A stretch of DNA of 64,000 nt from Planctomycetes bacterium GWF2_41_51 (GCA_001825665.1 MHXZ01000066.1:1-64000); one strand, 5' to 3'; shown: positions 1-7,024, counted from the first letter of the stretch. The notes: generated by a model not told the origin, from the letters alone. Made by a program: numbers and translations.

Positions 1-1509
1 AACAATAGCAGATGATTTTTTATCTTCTGTATTGGGGGATGGTGGGTGGGTATTATTTTCAATATTGATTGATTTAGGGTTTTCTTCACTGTTTTTATCC
101 GGGGATGGAATAGGTGGAACTGCCTGTAAAGAAGTCTGAATAGAACTATTTGAGCCGGTATCAGTGTAATTAGTTCCCCATTTGGCTTTGATTGCCTTAT
201 CCGACACAGAGCCTTCTGTAATCGGGCAACGGCGGATTTTAACGATGAATGGTTCAGGATATTCATCTGCCAATCTAACGACAGCAGTTCCTATAGGCAA
301 TGTATTCAATGCCTGCTTCTGCTCATCTGACAGATTCATCGCACCTGATATTTCCTGGACATCAGAACGAAGTTTCTGGCTCATGGCAATAGTGGCATAC
401 GAATTGGCAAAGGCAACTTTACTTAACAGCGATGCCGATTGATCCACAAATACATATCCAAGACCGTATTGTCTTACCATTCTGATAGATGTCTCCAGAA
501 TTGATTCCTTTGATTCTGCTGATTTCTTCAATAGCAAGTTATGTGCCTCTTCAATAATAATCATATTGGTGAGCTTATCCTGCGGGCCCTGTGCGAGACG
601 ATACCTGTACAGATACAATGTAAGTGACTCCGAAAACATTACTCTGTCTGAAGAACTCGATAAGCCATCCATTTCAAGAACCGCATTTACATTCAGAAGA
701 TCCGCAACATGGCTGTTATCTTTAGTATTTAGTACCGCACCGAATTCACCATAAGTCATGGCCAGTAAAATTCTTTCTGCGGAAGCCTGCCACATAGCCG
801 CCCTGCCCTTTAGCTTTACAGTCTTTAACCAGATAAGCAGATCATGAATTGTCGGCCAATGTGTTATCTGTTTATCAAACACTCCGGCCTGGCGGTACAA
901 ATGGTCAAGTCCTGCGACAAGTAGACTGATGACTCCCTCACCGCCTAAATACGCATTTGCAATTACATCAACAATGAGTTTTATCCAAATGTGCGGCTCA
1001 CAGCCTGCAGGTGGTATCAAAGGATTGAACCGCAGTGGTGAAATATCTCTGCCTACAGTATAGACACGAAGTTCCGGATACAAACTCATCAGGTCTCTGT
1101 ATCCTCTCTTCCAATCAAGGGCAAGTACCTTAATGCCGCGGGACATTATTCCCTGCATGAGCATAAATGTAAGATTGGTTTTGCCAGAGCCGCTTCTTCC
1201 TGCTACGAGGATATGTTCCTTGAGACGGTTACTCTTGAAACAAAATGGATACAGCCTCTTATCAGCGTAGCTGATAGCGCCAAGTTCAATATCGCCGGCT
1301 ACAGCAAATTCCCTTGGCGGCGGTGGGAAAGGCGATCTGTCAAATTCAAAATCTGTCCCCAGATATTTTGCAGCCAATAGTTCCAGAGTCTGTTCAACAT
1401 CTGCCTTGCCACCCGGATCAGATTCGGCCAGATAGGCCATCCACAGACGATCTATCTTTTTACCTAAGACAGGCTTCAATTTCCGGCACAGTTCCTGGAC
1501 ACGGGTCAT
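1..1509 (-). CDS. HerA/VirB4-type ATP-binding protein (DUF87-like), C-terminus cut by window edge
   Basis: Open minus-strand frame from ATG at 1509 through base 1 (503 residues seen, no stop). Walker A GRSGSGKT lies at residues 104-111 and a Walker B-like stretch ending IIIEEAH at about 316-323. This is the arrangement of HerA/FtsK-superfamily DNA-pumping ATPases found on plasmids and integrative elements. The last 50 visible residues are rich in Pro, Ser and Asn and look like a linker. The start codon overlaps the stop of the upstream 204-residue gene in a TGATG junction, so the two are probably translationally coupled. Known for the family: ATP-driven DNA translocation in conjugation or processing. 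Inferred: it serves transfer or replication of the surrounding element. The exact subfamily cannot be settled by eye. Confidence 0.8.
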   Translation of the reverse strand, partial: MTRVQELCRKLKPVLGKKIDRLWMAYLAESDPGGKADVEQTLELLAAKYLGTDFEFDRSPFPPPPREFAVAGDIELGAISYADKRLYPFCFKSNRLKEHILVAGRSGSGKTNLTFMLMQGIMSRGIKVLALDWKRGYRDLMSLYPELRVYTVGRDISPLRFNPLIPPAGCEPHIWIKLIVDVIANAYLGGEGVISLLVAGLDHLYRQAGVFDKQITHWPTIHDLLIWLKTVKLKGRAAMWQASAERILLAMTYGEFGAVLNTKDNSHVADLLNVNAVLEMDGLSSSSDRVMFSESLTLYLYRYRLAQGPQDKLTNMIIIEEAHNLLLKKSAESKESILETSIRMVRQYGLGYVFVDQSASLLSKVAFANSYATIAMSQKLRSDVQEISGAMNLSDEQKQALNTLPIGTAVVRLADEYPEPFIVKIRRCPITEGSVSDKAIKAKWGTNYTDTGSNSSIQTSLQAVPPIPSPDKNSEENPKSINIENNTHPPSPNTEDKKSSAIV

Positions 1510-2123
1510 CAAGGCTGCTCACCTTCCAGATTCTCAAGTATCGAAACCTTCCTGTATGAGGAAAGATAGTTCTGTGCCTGTTCAGGCAGCAGCAATTTCA
1601 ACTTTGATACATCTGCCCATAGACTTCTGCGTTCATCTCGCTGCTGCTCGTATAATTCACGAAGGTTTTTGGTAAGGCCGTAAGCCTCTTTGCTGTTAAG
1701 ACAAACACCGCCTCTGTCGGCTACAACTGAATGCGAAGAATTCATTGCATGGCATTTGCCAAGCTCAATTTCATACATATTGTTTTTATAGATATGGTAT
1801 CTGCTTCTTATCTGACTTATAACATCATCAAGACCGAGTTTGGAAGTATGCTTTTTATCCAAGATGATTGCTGTCTCTGGTTCGGACTCTGGGATGGCGA
1901 AATAGCCTCTGCTGACAATATCTTCCACAGTCGGCGATCTTGGCCAGTTCCTTTTGGACACCAAATCGGAAGTAAAATCATAACGGCTGATTTCTGAAAA
2001 ATTTGGAGATTTAGAGCCTGTTTGAGGTAAATCATATAATAGAAATTTTCCTGCCTGGTAAAAATACGGCATATAACCTGCCCCGAATACCGGCCCTTGT
2101 GAGATTGAAAAGTTTTGGTCCAT
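1509..2123 (-). CDS. hypothetical protein coupled to the HerA-like ATPase
   Basis: 204 residues, not recognised. No signal peptide or membrane segment is visible. The C-terminal third is charged and helical (NLRELYEQQRDERRSLW) and may form a coiled coil. The stop codon overlaps the ATPase start by one base, which points to a shared transcript and possibly a stoichiometric partner of the ATPase. HerA-type ATPases are often encoded beside a partner gene, but the usual NurA nuclease motifs are not apparent here. Confidence 0.65.
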   Translation of the reverse strand: MDQNFSISQGPVFGAGYMPYFYQAGKFLLYDLPQTGSKSPNFSEISRYDFTSDLVSKRNWPRSPTVEDIVSRGYFAIPESEPETAIILDKKHTSKLGLDDVISQIRSRYHIYKNNMYEIELGKCHAMNSSHSVVADRGGVCLNSKEAYGLTKNLRELYEQQRDERRSLWADVSKLKLLLPEQAQNYLSSYRKVSILENLEGEQP

Positions 2124-2286
2124 TTTGCACCTGTGGATTTGCTCCTAAAGGGTGGTAATGGACTACTTATATTTAAACCTTTTGTTTTATGATGCTACTG
2201 GCTGGTAGATAAAGCCTAATTGAATTGGATAAATTCAATTAAATTTATAAACTAAGGCCGATTTTAGTCTACAGGTGATAATAAAA

Positions 2287-2460
2287 ATGAATACTTTTAA
2301 AGAAAGCATGCTCAGACTTCTGCAGCAAAGATCAGACAATAGGGCTGCAATGCTGTCCCGGCAGTATCTAACAGCAGCTCCTCATGAACGAGAGGCTATT
2401 ATGGCCGGCATCGAGTTTGAAAAATGGCTAAGCGAGGTCTGCGATGACTGCCGGGATTAA
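2287..2460 (+). CDS. small hypothetical protein, divergent from the ATPase operon
   Basis: 57 residues from ATG 2287, preceded by AGGTGAT at 2273-2279 at good spacing. A GTG 12 bases upstream would overlap that ribosome-binding site and is less likely. Acidic and helical (KESMLRLLQQRSDNRAAML), with two cysteines near the end. Its last 60 bases overlap the convergent gene at 2399-2770, so one of the two could be spurious. No function can be assigned. Confidence 0.4.
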   Translation: MNTFKESMLRLLQQRSDNRAAMLSRQYLTAAPHEREAIMAGIEFEKWLSEVCDDCRD

Positions 2461-2770
2461 AATACGCTGATAAGCTGCTGCATATTTCCTGCATAAACTT
2501 GTTATCCCAGTTTTTAATGCAGAATTTTATCAGTTCTTCTGCCAACCTGATATTCTCCTCTGCTATTTTCTTTTGCTGCGGTGTGCTGTTCTTAAAAATA
2601 TACACATCAAACTCTTCAGTTCCATCAGCGGTCTCTTCCCATATCTCCCAGTTATCTCTGTTGAGCAGCGCAAGAGTCTGGCTGTCGCTGTCGGTAAAAT
2701 TCACATGGAATTTTCTGCTTCTATGCAGGATAGCCCAGTCCCGCGATATCTGGTTGGCTTGAATTTGCAT
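2399..2770 (-). CDS. hypothetical protein
   Basis: 123 residues from ATG 2770, chosen because AGGGGTGA sits 8 bases upstream. A longer frame starting at 2800 would read through that site. Contains an aromatic-rich central part (NRDNWEIWEE) and a helical segment (KKIAEENIRLAEELIKF). Not recognised. Same strand and direction as the neighbouring small genes of the element. Confidence 0.5.
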   Translation of the reverse strand: MQIQANQISRDWAILHRSRKFHVNFTDSDSQTLALLNRDNWEIWEETADGTEEFDVYIFKNSTPQQKKIAEENIRLAEELIKFCIKNWDNKFMQEICSSLSAYFNPGSHRRPRLAIFQTRCRP

Positions 2771-2805
2771 TTTTTCACCCCTGCTATAAATGCTTTTCAT
2801 TCGTA

Positions 2806-3084
2806 CTAAGATATAAGCTCACTGCTGAAACATCGCATACAGCGAAGTGGTTTTTGCAGATTATACGATGAAATAATTGCACTCATACGGCAGCTTTGAC
2901 AGATAACTACACCGGTTTGTCTGCACATAATCTGCCCCTCTTCGCTGTCAAACGCTATCGATTCAAAACATCTTACGGGCCTGAATTCATTAAGCCGCAG
3001 GTCCGCAAAATACTGCTCACCTTCATATATAACTATCGGCAAGACTCGCGGGCCGGCTTCTTTAACAGTTTTCGTTTCTCCCAT
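2806..3084 (-). CDS. small zinc-ribbon-like hypothetical protein
   Basis: 92 residues. The C-terminal half has paired cysteines in CxxC spacing (CQSC and CMRC) plus a further upstream cysteine (MCRQ), which suggests a small zinc ribbon. SD AAGGTG precedes the start at 3084. An 11-bp-stem hairpin (3113-3143) lies in its leader. Role unknown. A zinc-ribbon DNA- or protein-binding function is only inferred from the cysteines. Confidence 0.5.
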   Translation of the reverse strand: MGETKTVKEAGPRVLPIVIYEGEQYFADLRLNEFRPVRCFESIAFDSEEGQIMCRQTGVVICQSCRMSAIISSYNLQKPLRCMRCFSSELIS

Positions 3085-3112
3085 TGTTTCACCTTCGGCT
3101 GAACTGCTCTTT

Positions 3113-3143
3113 ATGGCGGTTCGCTGCCTTTACGAACCGCCAT
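3113..3143. other. leader/intergenic hairpin
   Basis: Perfect inverted repeat ATGGCGGTTCG / CGAACCGCCAT (11-bp stem, 9-nt loop) immediately after the stop of the DUF932-like gene and 28 bases before the next minus-strand start. There is no T-run on the minus strand, so it is not a classical terminator. Confidence 0.7.
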
Positions 3144-3145
3144 TA

Positions 3146-4010
3146 TCATTCAGTTTTCTTGTCATCGAGCTTTACCATCTCTTCGGTCAGCTGTGTGATG
3201 GGAGTCTTTAGTATCTTCTGTGCCTTGTTCTGAAGCCAGGCGTCAATCTGCGGCCTTAGCCTGCTGCCGGCTGTGCTGACATAATTGGTTACCGCATTGT
3301 AAAGGTCCCATCTGGTAACCCTGCCCTGCTCATTGCATTTGAGTCTTGAGAGGATTTCCTTAACGTATTTTTTCTTCTTGAACATTGCCTTTGTCAAAAG
3401 CGTCAAGGTCTGTCATTCTGTGCTGTCCTTCATGGAAATACTGACCACGTTTGCCAGTTTGTCATCGCTTGCGATGATATCCTTGATTATCTTATCGATT
3501 AGGGCTTCAACCGTTACCTTCAATTCCTCGGTATACTTGACCCTTCTGGGTTTTACGATGTCATTTACAATCATGCCATTGGAACAGGCCAATCTTGTTA
3601 CACGTGCGCCTATTACCAGGCCCGCAATCTGACTGTAATCTGAAAACAACCCTTATCCCAGTGGTAAAACTCTCTCCTACCTCGGATAATTCCATCTTCG
3701 AGTCCGGGAAGTCAAAATCAATCTGTATGCCGTGCCTGGATTTTTTCAGATGTGCCGTTGCCCTGATATTCAGGCTTGTTATCGCTTCTATGATTTTCTC
3801 TGTTGCATACCTATGCTGGATTACCATATAGCTTTTAGGAGCAATACATGCCAGTTCATTTCTGTCAACGTTCCATACTCCCATATATTTCTTGCTCAGA
3901 TAATCCTCCCGGCCATCTTTTATGATGTGGACATCCCACATCTCCGCCCTGTCAAAGCCTATTGCCGTGTTCTTTAACTCGGCTAAACTGATATTTTCTT
4001 CTTCAGCCAT
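3146..4010 (-). pseudogene. broken DUF932-like phage/plasmid gene (frameshift plus in-frame TGA)
   Basis: Three successive pieces read as one protein of about 285 residues with the layout of DUF932 proteins. An N-terminal part (MAEEENISLAELKNTA, start at 4010 with SD AAGGTGAA) runs to GESFTTGIRV near 3640. The reading frame then shifts to continue FSDYSQIAGLVIGARVTRLACSNG. An in-frame TGA at 3415-3413 interrupts, and the family-typical RWDLYNAVTNYVS stretch follows in the same frame to 3146. The domain order is intact, so the lesions look recent. DUF932 proteins are common on phages and plasmids and their biochemical role is unclear. Alternatives are programmed recoding or sequencing errors. 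No standard slippery heptamer in the right phase is seen. Confidence 0.7.
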
Positions 4011-4041
4011 TTTTTTCACCTTCAGACCTTCCATCAAAAGC

Positions 4042-4081
4042 AAAAGGCCTTCTTCTCATATCAAGAGAAGAAGCCTTTTTT
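4042..4081 (-). terminator. hairpin, possible attenuator/terminator
   Basis: Long inverted repeat around GGCTTCTTCTC / GAGAAGAAGGCC with one bulge, between the 83-residue gene and the DUF932-like gene. The stop codon of the former lies inside the stem. The minus-strand downstream T-run is short and interrupted (TTTTGCTTTTG) and the plus-strand side has TTTTTT, so strength and direction are uncertain. Confidence 0.5.
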
Positions 4082-4312
4082 AAAATCATTCAATAAACCG
4101 TAACCTCGTACGCTGTCGAAATTTCTCTGCCAGATATCCTTATTTTCATTACGCCAGCCGCTCATAAGATTTTCGCCAACAAAAGTATAACTGCGGCAGG
4201 TATCACAGGTGACATAGTGGCCGCGGCTCAAATTAAACAGTCTTATCGGATGGCCGTGGATGCACTTGATATCACAGAAACATTCACCCAAATCAAAATT
4301 GCTCTCATTCAT
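4061..4312 (-). CDS. small cysteine-rich hypothetical protein
   Basis: 83 residues with CFCDIKC near the N-terminus, GHPIRLFNLSRGHYVTCDTC in the middle and a basic, aromatic C-terminus. The Cys/His spacing suggests a metal-binding fold. The start ATG at 4312 overlaps the TGA of a broken 49-codon gene upstream (ATGA), so it was probably translated by coupling. Not recognised. Confidence 0.5.
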   Translation of the reverse strand: MNESNFDLGECFCDIKCIHGHPIRLFNLSRGHYVTCDTCRSYTFVGENLMSGWRNENKDIWQRNFDSVRGYGLLNDFKKGFFS

Positions 4313-4458
4313 TTTTGCTCACTTTTATTTTTTATAACAGACCCAAGCCGTAATATCTCCGATTCCAGTTCTGCTGCCTCATCGCGTTCACATACGCGCT
4401 CGTATTTATGATGTACCTCTCTAAGCTGTTTTTCCGGATTTTATCCCGCGGTTTTCAT
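4309..4458 (-). pseudogene. 49-codon small gene interrupted by TAA at codon 6
   Basis: ATG at 4458 has a strong SD (GGTGGAG), but the frame meets TAA after five codons (MKTAG). Continuing in the same frame gives a charged helical peptide (NPEKQLREVHHKYERV...) of 43 residues that ends in an ATGA overlap with the next gene. SD, coupling and composition all suggest a former real gene. No downstream start codon rescues it. Confidence 0.45.
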
Positions 4459-4469
4459 TTGCTCCACCC

Positions 4470-4505
4470 TTAGAAAAAATAAAAGACCGTTTAATAAAAA
4501 CGGTC
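4470..4505 (-). terminator. rho-independent terminator
   Basis: On the minus strand GACCGTTT / AAACGGTC forms a hairpin that overlaps the stop of the 95-residue gene, followed by TTTTATTTTTT. Confidence 0.8.
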
Positions 4506-4791
4506 ATTCCATCATTGAAATATCTTCCACATTGTCTCCATTAGAGCTGTCTTTCTGCTTTTCTATAATCTTTTCAAAAGCCTTCTGAAGACAATATATG
4601 GCCAGTGGTATTTCGTTTCTGCCGAACGAGCCCGATGACTGCCAGTTGCCATCCTTTGCCTTGTATCTTCTCTGAACTGTTGCCTTCAGCAAGGTTACTG
4701 TCCTGCCCTTTATTTCCACCTGATTTTCCCAAAGAGCCGCCGAGACCTGACCGGCCTGGAACTTGGCTATTGGCGTTTGTTGTCCATTCAT
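4504..4791 (-). CDS. small conserved mobile-element protein, possible ssDNA-binding fold
   Basis: 95 residues. The pattern KFQAGQVSAALWENQV, then TVQRRYKAKDGNWQSSGSFG and IPLAIYCLQKAFEKI resembles a widespread ~80-residue family found near plasmid and phage genes. That resemblance is from memory and not verified. SD GAGGT precedes the start, and a leader hairpin lies at 4830-4857. The gene is followed directly by its own terminator. A nucleic-acid-binding role is an inference. Confidence 0.6.
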   Translation of the reverse strand: MNGQQTPIAKFQAGQVSAALWENQVEIKGRTVTLLKATVQRRYKAKDGNWQSSGSFGRNEIPLAIYCLQKAFEKIIEKQKDSSNGDNVEDISMME

Positions 4792-4829
4792 TTTATTTAC
4801 CTCGGGGTTATTTCATCTGATGTGAAAGC

Positions 4830-4857
4830 CCCTCTTACCACTACTGTGTTAAGAGGG
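4830..4857. other. leader hairpin
   Basis: CCCTCTTA / TAAGAGGG (8-bp stem, 12-nt loop) in the leader of the gene starting at 4791. Confidence 0.6.
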
Positions 4858-4881
4858 TCTTATCTAACTTATAAATTTTTC

Positions 4882-4946
4882 AGTAATTAAAAAAAAACAC
4901 ACTTTCATATGTGGGGATTTTCAGGGGGCCGCAAGGCCCCCTGAAA
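4882..4946 (-). terminator. strong hairpin plus poly-T, likely terminator of the 80-residue gene
   Basis: A perfect 12-bp stem TTTCAGGGGGCC / GGCCCCCTGAAA with a 4-nt loop (4919-4946) lies downstream of the gene ending at 4986. On the minus strand it is followed after about 20 bases by a weaker CACA...TGTG hairpin and nine Ts (near 4888-4900). Confidence 0.6.
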
Positions 4947-4985
4947 GTCAAGTCCCCCAACGTCGAAAGCGGAGCATGAAAAAAA

Positions 4986-5228
4986 CTATGATGACAAATT
5001 CGTGCGAGACCTCTCTATAATTCTGAGTTTTTCCAAAGCATCCTGTGCCTCCGCCATTGCAGCCAGCTCTTTTTTAATAATTTCCTGCTCAAGCCGTGTA
5101 AGGCATTTATCCAGTTCAAACCATAATAGCAGGTCACCTGCGGGCAATATCTGGCCAAACTGGTCTGTGGGAAGCCTGCCCTGCCTTCGTATAAATGAAA
5201 CAATATCCTGTTTTTTATAGATGTTCAT
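4986..5228 (-). CDS. small hypothetical protein, paralogue of the 6322-6549 gene
   Basis: 80 residues. SD GGAGGGG stands 7 bases before the ATG. It aligns along its whole length with the protein at 6322-6549 (shared IVxxIRxxGxLPTDxxGQ, then LxxWFxL and a helical ExxxIEK/ALEKL end). The N-terminal part could be a small helical DNA-binding fold, but that is a guess. An inverted repeat with GGTTCAC/GTGAACC arms is found before both paralogues. Confidence 0.6.
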   Translation of the reverse strand: MNIYKKQDIVSFIRRQGRLPTDQFGQILPAGDLLLWFELDKCLTRLEQEIIKKELAAMAEAQDALEKLRIIERSRTNLSS

Positions 5229-5256
5229 CTCAATACCCCTCCAGCTAAACCATTCA

Positions 5257-5290
5257 GCGTCGGTTCACCTGCTCGACTGTGAACCGACGC
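5257..5290. other. leader hairpin with GGTTCAC/GTGAACC arms
   Basis: Perfect 12-bp stem GCGTCGGTTCAC / GTGAACCGACGC with a 10-nt loop. It lies between the terminator of the 191-residue gene and the SD of the 80-residue gene. Confidence 0.75.
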
Positions 5291-5293
5291 AAT

Positions 5294-5322
5294 AAAAAAA
5301 AAGAAGTCGCTAATCAAGCGAC
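5294..5322 (-). terminator. rho-independent terminator
   Basis: AGTCGCT / AGCGACT hairpin overlapping the stop of the 191-residue gene, followed on the minus strand by a long T-run (5294-5304). Confidence 0.85.
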
Positions 5323-5885
5323 TCGAAAAACTTCTCTGCCATTGCCTGCCGTCTCTTATTGCTTCGCTCGACAATCTCTGCAATCTCACTTTGCAACCGT
5401 CTCATTCGCAAGTACCGCTTTGCCAGGCAATACATAGTTACATCACTTATGTCTTCGACATCCAGAATGCCCGTTGAAACATACTTAATGATTTTGTACT
5501 TCGCCATTGTCTTTATCTGACCACTTATGAGCTCCATCATAAGCCGTTCGTGAAAAAGCTCTTCTTTGAGTTTTTCCGCCTTGTACCTGGCCTTGTCGAA
5601 ATTTACATATCTGTCAAAATCCACTGTTCCAAAAGCACCTAATTCGATAGTTCCATCCTCATCTACATTCGGCCTAATCCAGCCCTTGCGTGTCTTTACA
5701 GGCAATGCCAGTATCGGTGCAAATTCACTTTTCAGATATATCCTCTCTATCTCTGCCGGCTCTATCAATTCGCTGCTATCGAGGTCGGCTATGCTGCCGT
5801 ACCTGCTTCTGCGTTGTCTTTTCAGTCTTGCTGATGCCGGTATCTCTACACCGTCAAACTCTTCTGTTTCTGTTGCTTGTTTCAT
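5310..5885 (-). CDS. hypothetical protein
   Basis: 191 residues, highly charged, without membrane segments. The N-terminal 60 residues are basic then acidic (RLKRQRRSRYG). The C-terminal half is strongly helical (MRRLQSEIAEIVERSNKRRQAM) and may be a coiled coil. The SD GGAGG (5895-5899) lies mostly inside the 3' arm of a 12-bp hairpin at 5896-5929, so translation could be limited by RNA structure. The gene has its own terminator at the stop codon. Not recognised. Confidence 0.6.
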   Translation of the reverse strand: MKQATETEEFDGVEIPASARLKRQRRSRYGSIADLDSSELIEPAEIERIYLKSEFAPILALPVKTRKGWIRPNVDEDGTIELGAFGTVDFDRYVNFDKARYKAEKLKEELFHERLMMELISGQIKTMAKYKIIKYVSTGILDVEDISDVTMYCLAKRYLRMRRLQSEIAEIVERSNKRRQAMAEKFFESLD

Positions 5886-5895
5886 TTAAAACAAC

Positions 5896-5929
5896 CTCCG
5901 TCTTTCGACAATCCTTGCGAAAGACGGAG
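5896..5929 (-). promoter_or_regulatory. SD-sequestering leader hairpin
   Basis: CTCCGTCTTTCG / CGAAAGACGGAG (12-bp stem, 10-nt loop). On the minus-strand transcript four of the five bases of the GGAGG ribosome-binding site of the 191-residue gene are paired. Confidence 0.6.
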
Positions 5930-5943
5930 AGTAAAATATGATA

Positions 5944-6124
5944 TTGATTTTTTCAAAGTTTCTGGCTGGAGGGGGCGAAGGTTTGAATCCCGTAAATGAT
6001 TTACGGTTTTCCGCAGAAAAATAAATCGGCTCGAAGGCTTTCGAGCAGTATTATTGAAAACCGGAAATCATAATTTAGGGATTCAAACAGCAGCCCGCTC
6101 CCCGAAACTTTGCAAAAAATCAAG
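5944..6124. repeat. ~180 bp nested imperfect palindrome (arms ~69 bp)
   Basis: The segment 5944-6012 and the reverse complement of 6056-6124 match over almost their whole length. Shared blocks are TTGATTTTTT, CAAAGTTTC, GTTTGAATCCC, TAAA, TGATTT and CGGTTTTC, with a few small gaps. The 43-bp centre carries its own hairpin GCTCGAA-GGCT-TTCGAGC (6029-6046). It has no convincing gene. It could be an origin or transfer site, a MITE, or a structured RNA. Confidence 0.8.
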
Positions 6125-6321
6125 CTATCTGCGGGATTGTTAAACCGAAGAGGTTTAAATTGGCTCATATGCGCGTAGTGGAAGATGTGCGGTAAAGTGT
6201 CGGGAACGCGAAGCGGCTTGTATTAAATTTTAGGCCGTAAGGCCTTTACCCGCCCGCAGGCGGGGAAAGATTTACGATAAAGGGTCTGCATAGGCCAGAG
6301 CGGCGGCCTCCCAAAAGGAGG
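6125..6321. other. gene-free structured stretch
   Basis: No convincing gene. Contains TTAAACC-GAAGA-GGTTTAA (6140-6158), a CCCGCC-CGCA-GGCGGG hairpin near 6249-6264, and GCCTCC/GGAGGC (6306-6322), which overlaps the stop of the 75-residue gene. Confidence 0.6.
6230..6305 (+). repeat. direct repeat, copy A
   Basis: Shares TTAGGCCGTAAGGCC, then GGGGAAAG-TTTACGATAAA, GGGTCTGC and GCC-GAGCGG with copy B at 6658-6723. The two copies bracket the 75-residue paralogue gene. Confidence 0.65.
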
Positions 6322-6549
6322 CTACGAAAAACCATTCACCCGCTTAACCTTCTCAATGTACAACTCCGCTTCTATCATCAAAGCCAGCTCGATTTCAACC
6401 TTTTGCAACTCAGAAACTGTAAGACTCTCAGCCAGACCGAACCACTCCATCATCCGCTCAACCGACAACATCTGACCATATGCATCTGTTGGCAATTTAC
6501 CAAAGCTGCGAATGTAATCCACTACGTTCTTCAATTTGTATGTATCCAT
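6322..6549 (-). CDS. small hypothetical protein, paralogue of the 4986-5228 gene
   Basis: 75 residues from ATG 6549, which has GGAGAT about 8 bases upstream. A frame starting at 6615 would run through the leader hairpin and is less likely. Whole-length similarity to the 80-residue protein at 4986-5228 (YKxxxxVxxIRxxGxLPTDxxGQ, WFxL). Direct repeats flank it, and the hairpin at 6581-6610 precedes it. Function unknown. Confidence 0.6.
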   Translation of the reverse strand: MDTYKLKNVVDYIRSFGKLPTDAYGQMLSVERMMEWFGLAESLTVSELQKVEIELALMIEAELYIEKVKRVNGFS

Positions 6550-6580
6550 TTTCAACATCTCCGGGCCGAACTGCTCAAGG

Positions 6581-6610
6581 GGCGGTTCACCCATTTTATA
6601 GTGAACCGCC
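6581..6610. other. leader hairpin with GGTTCAC/GTGAACC arms
   Basis: GGCGGTTCAC / GTGAACCGCC, 10-bp stem and 10-nt loop, with the same core arms and loop length as the hairpin before the paralogous gene (5257-5290). Confidence 0.75.
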
Positions 6611-6627
6611 GTCAACGTCGGAGCGGA

Positions 6628-6715
6628 GGCTCAATGAGCAGACCCTTCGATAAACCTTTAGGCCGTAAGGCCGACCCGAAGGGGAAAGGTTTACGATAAA
6701 GGGTCTGCGTGAGCC
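6628..6715. repeat. nested stem-loop containing direct repeat copy B
   Basis: Outer GGCTCA / TGAGCC, then GCAGACCCTT / AAGGGTCTGC and TAAACCTTT / AAAGGTTTA with small bulges, enclose GGCCGTAAGGCC. The right half is the second copy of the repeat at 6230-6305. Confidence 0.65.
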
Positions 6716-6900
6716 GGAGCGGAACAGGAAAAAAGAAAACAAAGAGAGCCAAACAACAGTCAGGCGGGAGCTTGCGTCGCCTTTAGGTTTGGCTCAGTAT
6801 CATTGTTGCTGGTGGTAATGATTAATATTTTATATATAGTCTATTTATGATACCGCTATAACTTTTTGCCAAAAATAGAGTTACATGATAATACCATTTT
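6716..6900. other. gene-free stretch with one long hairpin
   Basis: GAGCCAAAC / GTTTGGCTC (6746-6795) encloses GGCG / CGCC. The rest is AT-rich with no evident gene. Confidence 0.5.
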
Positions 6901-7024
6901 ATTTAAGGTACTTTTTTATTGTGCTGCACGCCGAATTACGATACTTTTTTCATTGTTTATGCCGATTTAGGAGACTTTTTTGCGGCGAATTACGGTACTT
7001 TTTTATGAATTAAGAGACTTTTTT
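6901..7024 (+). repeat. five iteron-like direct repeats, candidate replication origin
   Basis: A 17-bp motif with consensus A(A/T)TTA-G-(G/T)-ACTTTTTT begins at 6901, 6934, 6965, 6988 and 7008. Two units read AATTACG(A/G)TACTTTTTT and the others are ATTTAAGG, ATTTAGGA and AATTAAGA variants. They lie just beyond the end of the replication-relaxation gene. Iterons beside a replication protein gene are typical of plasmid origins. The role here is inferred. Confidence 0.65.

Noticed and set aside
3560-3660. Programmed -1 frameshift in the DUF932-like gene
   Set aside because: No X XXY YYZ heptamer in the correct phase is visible and a separate in-frame stop follows, so decay is simpler.
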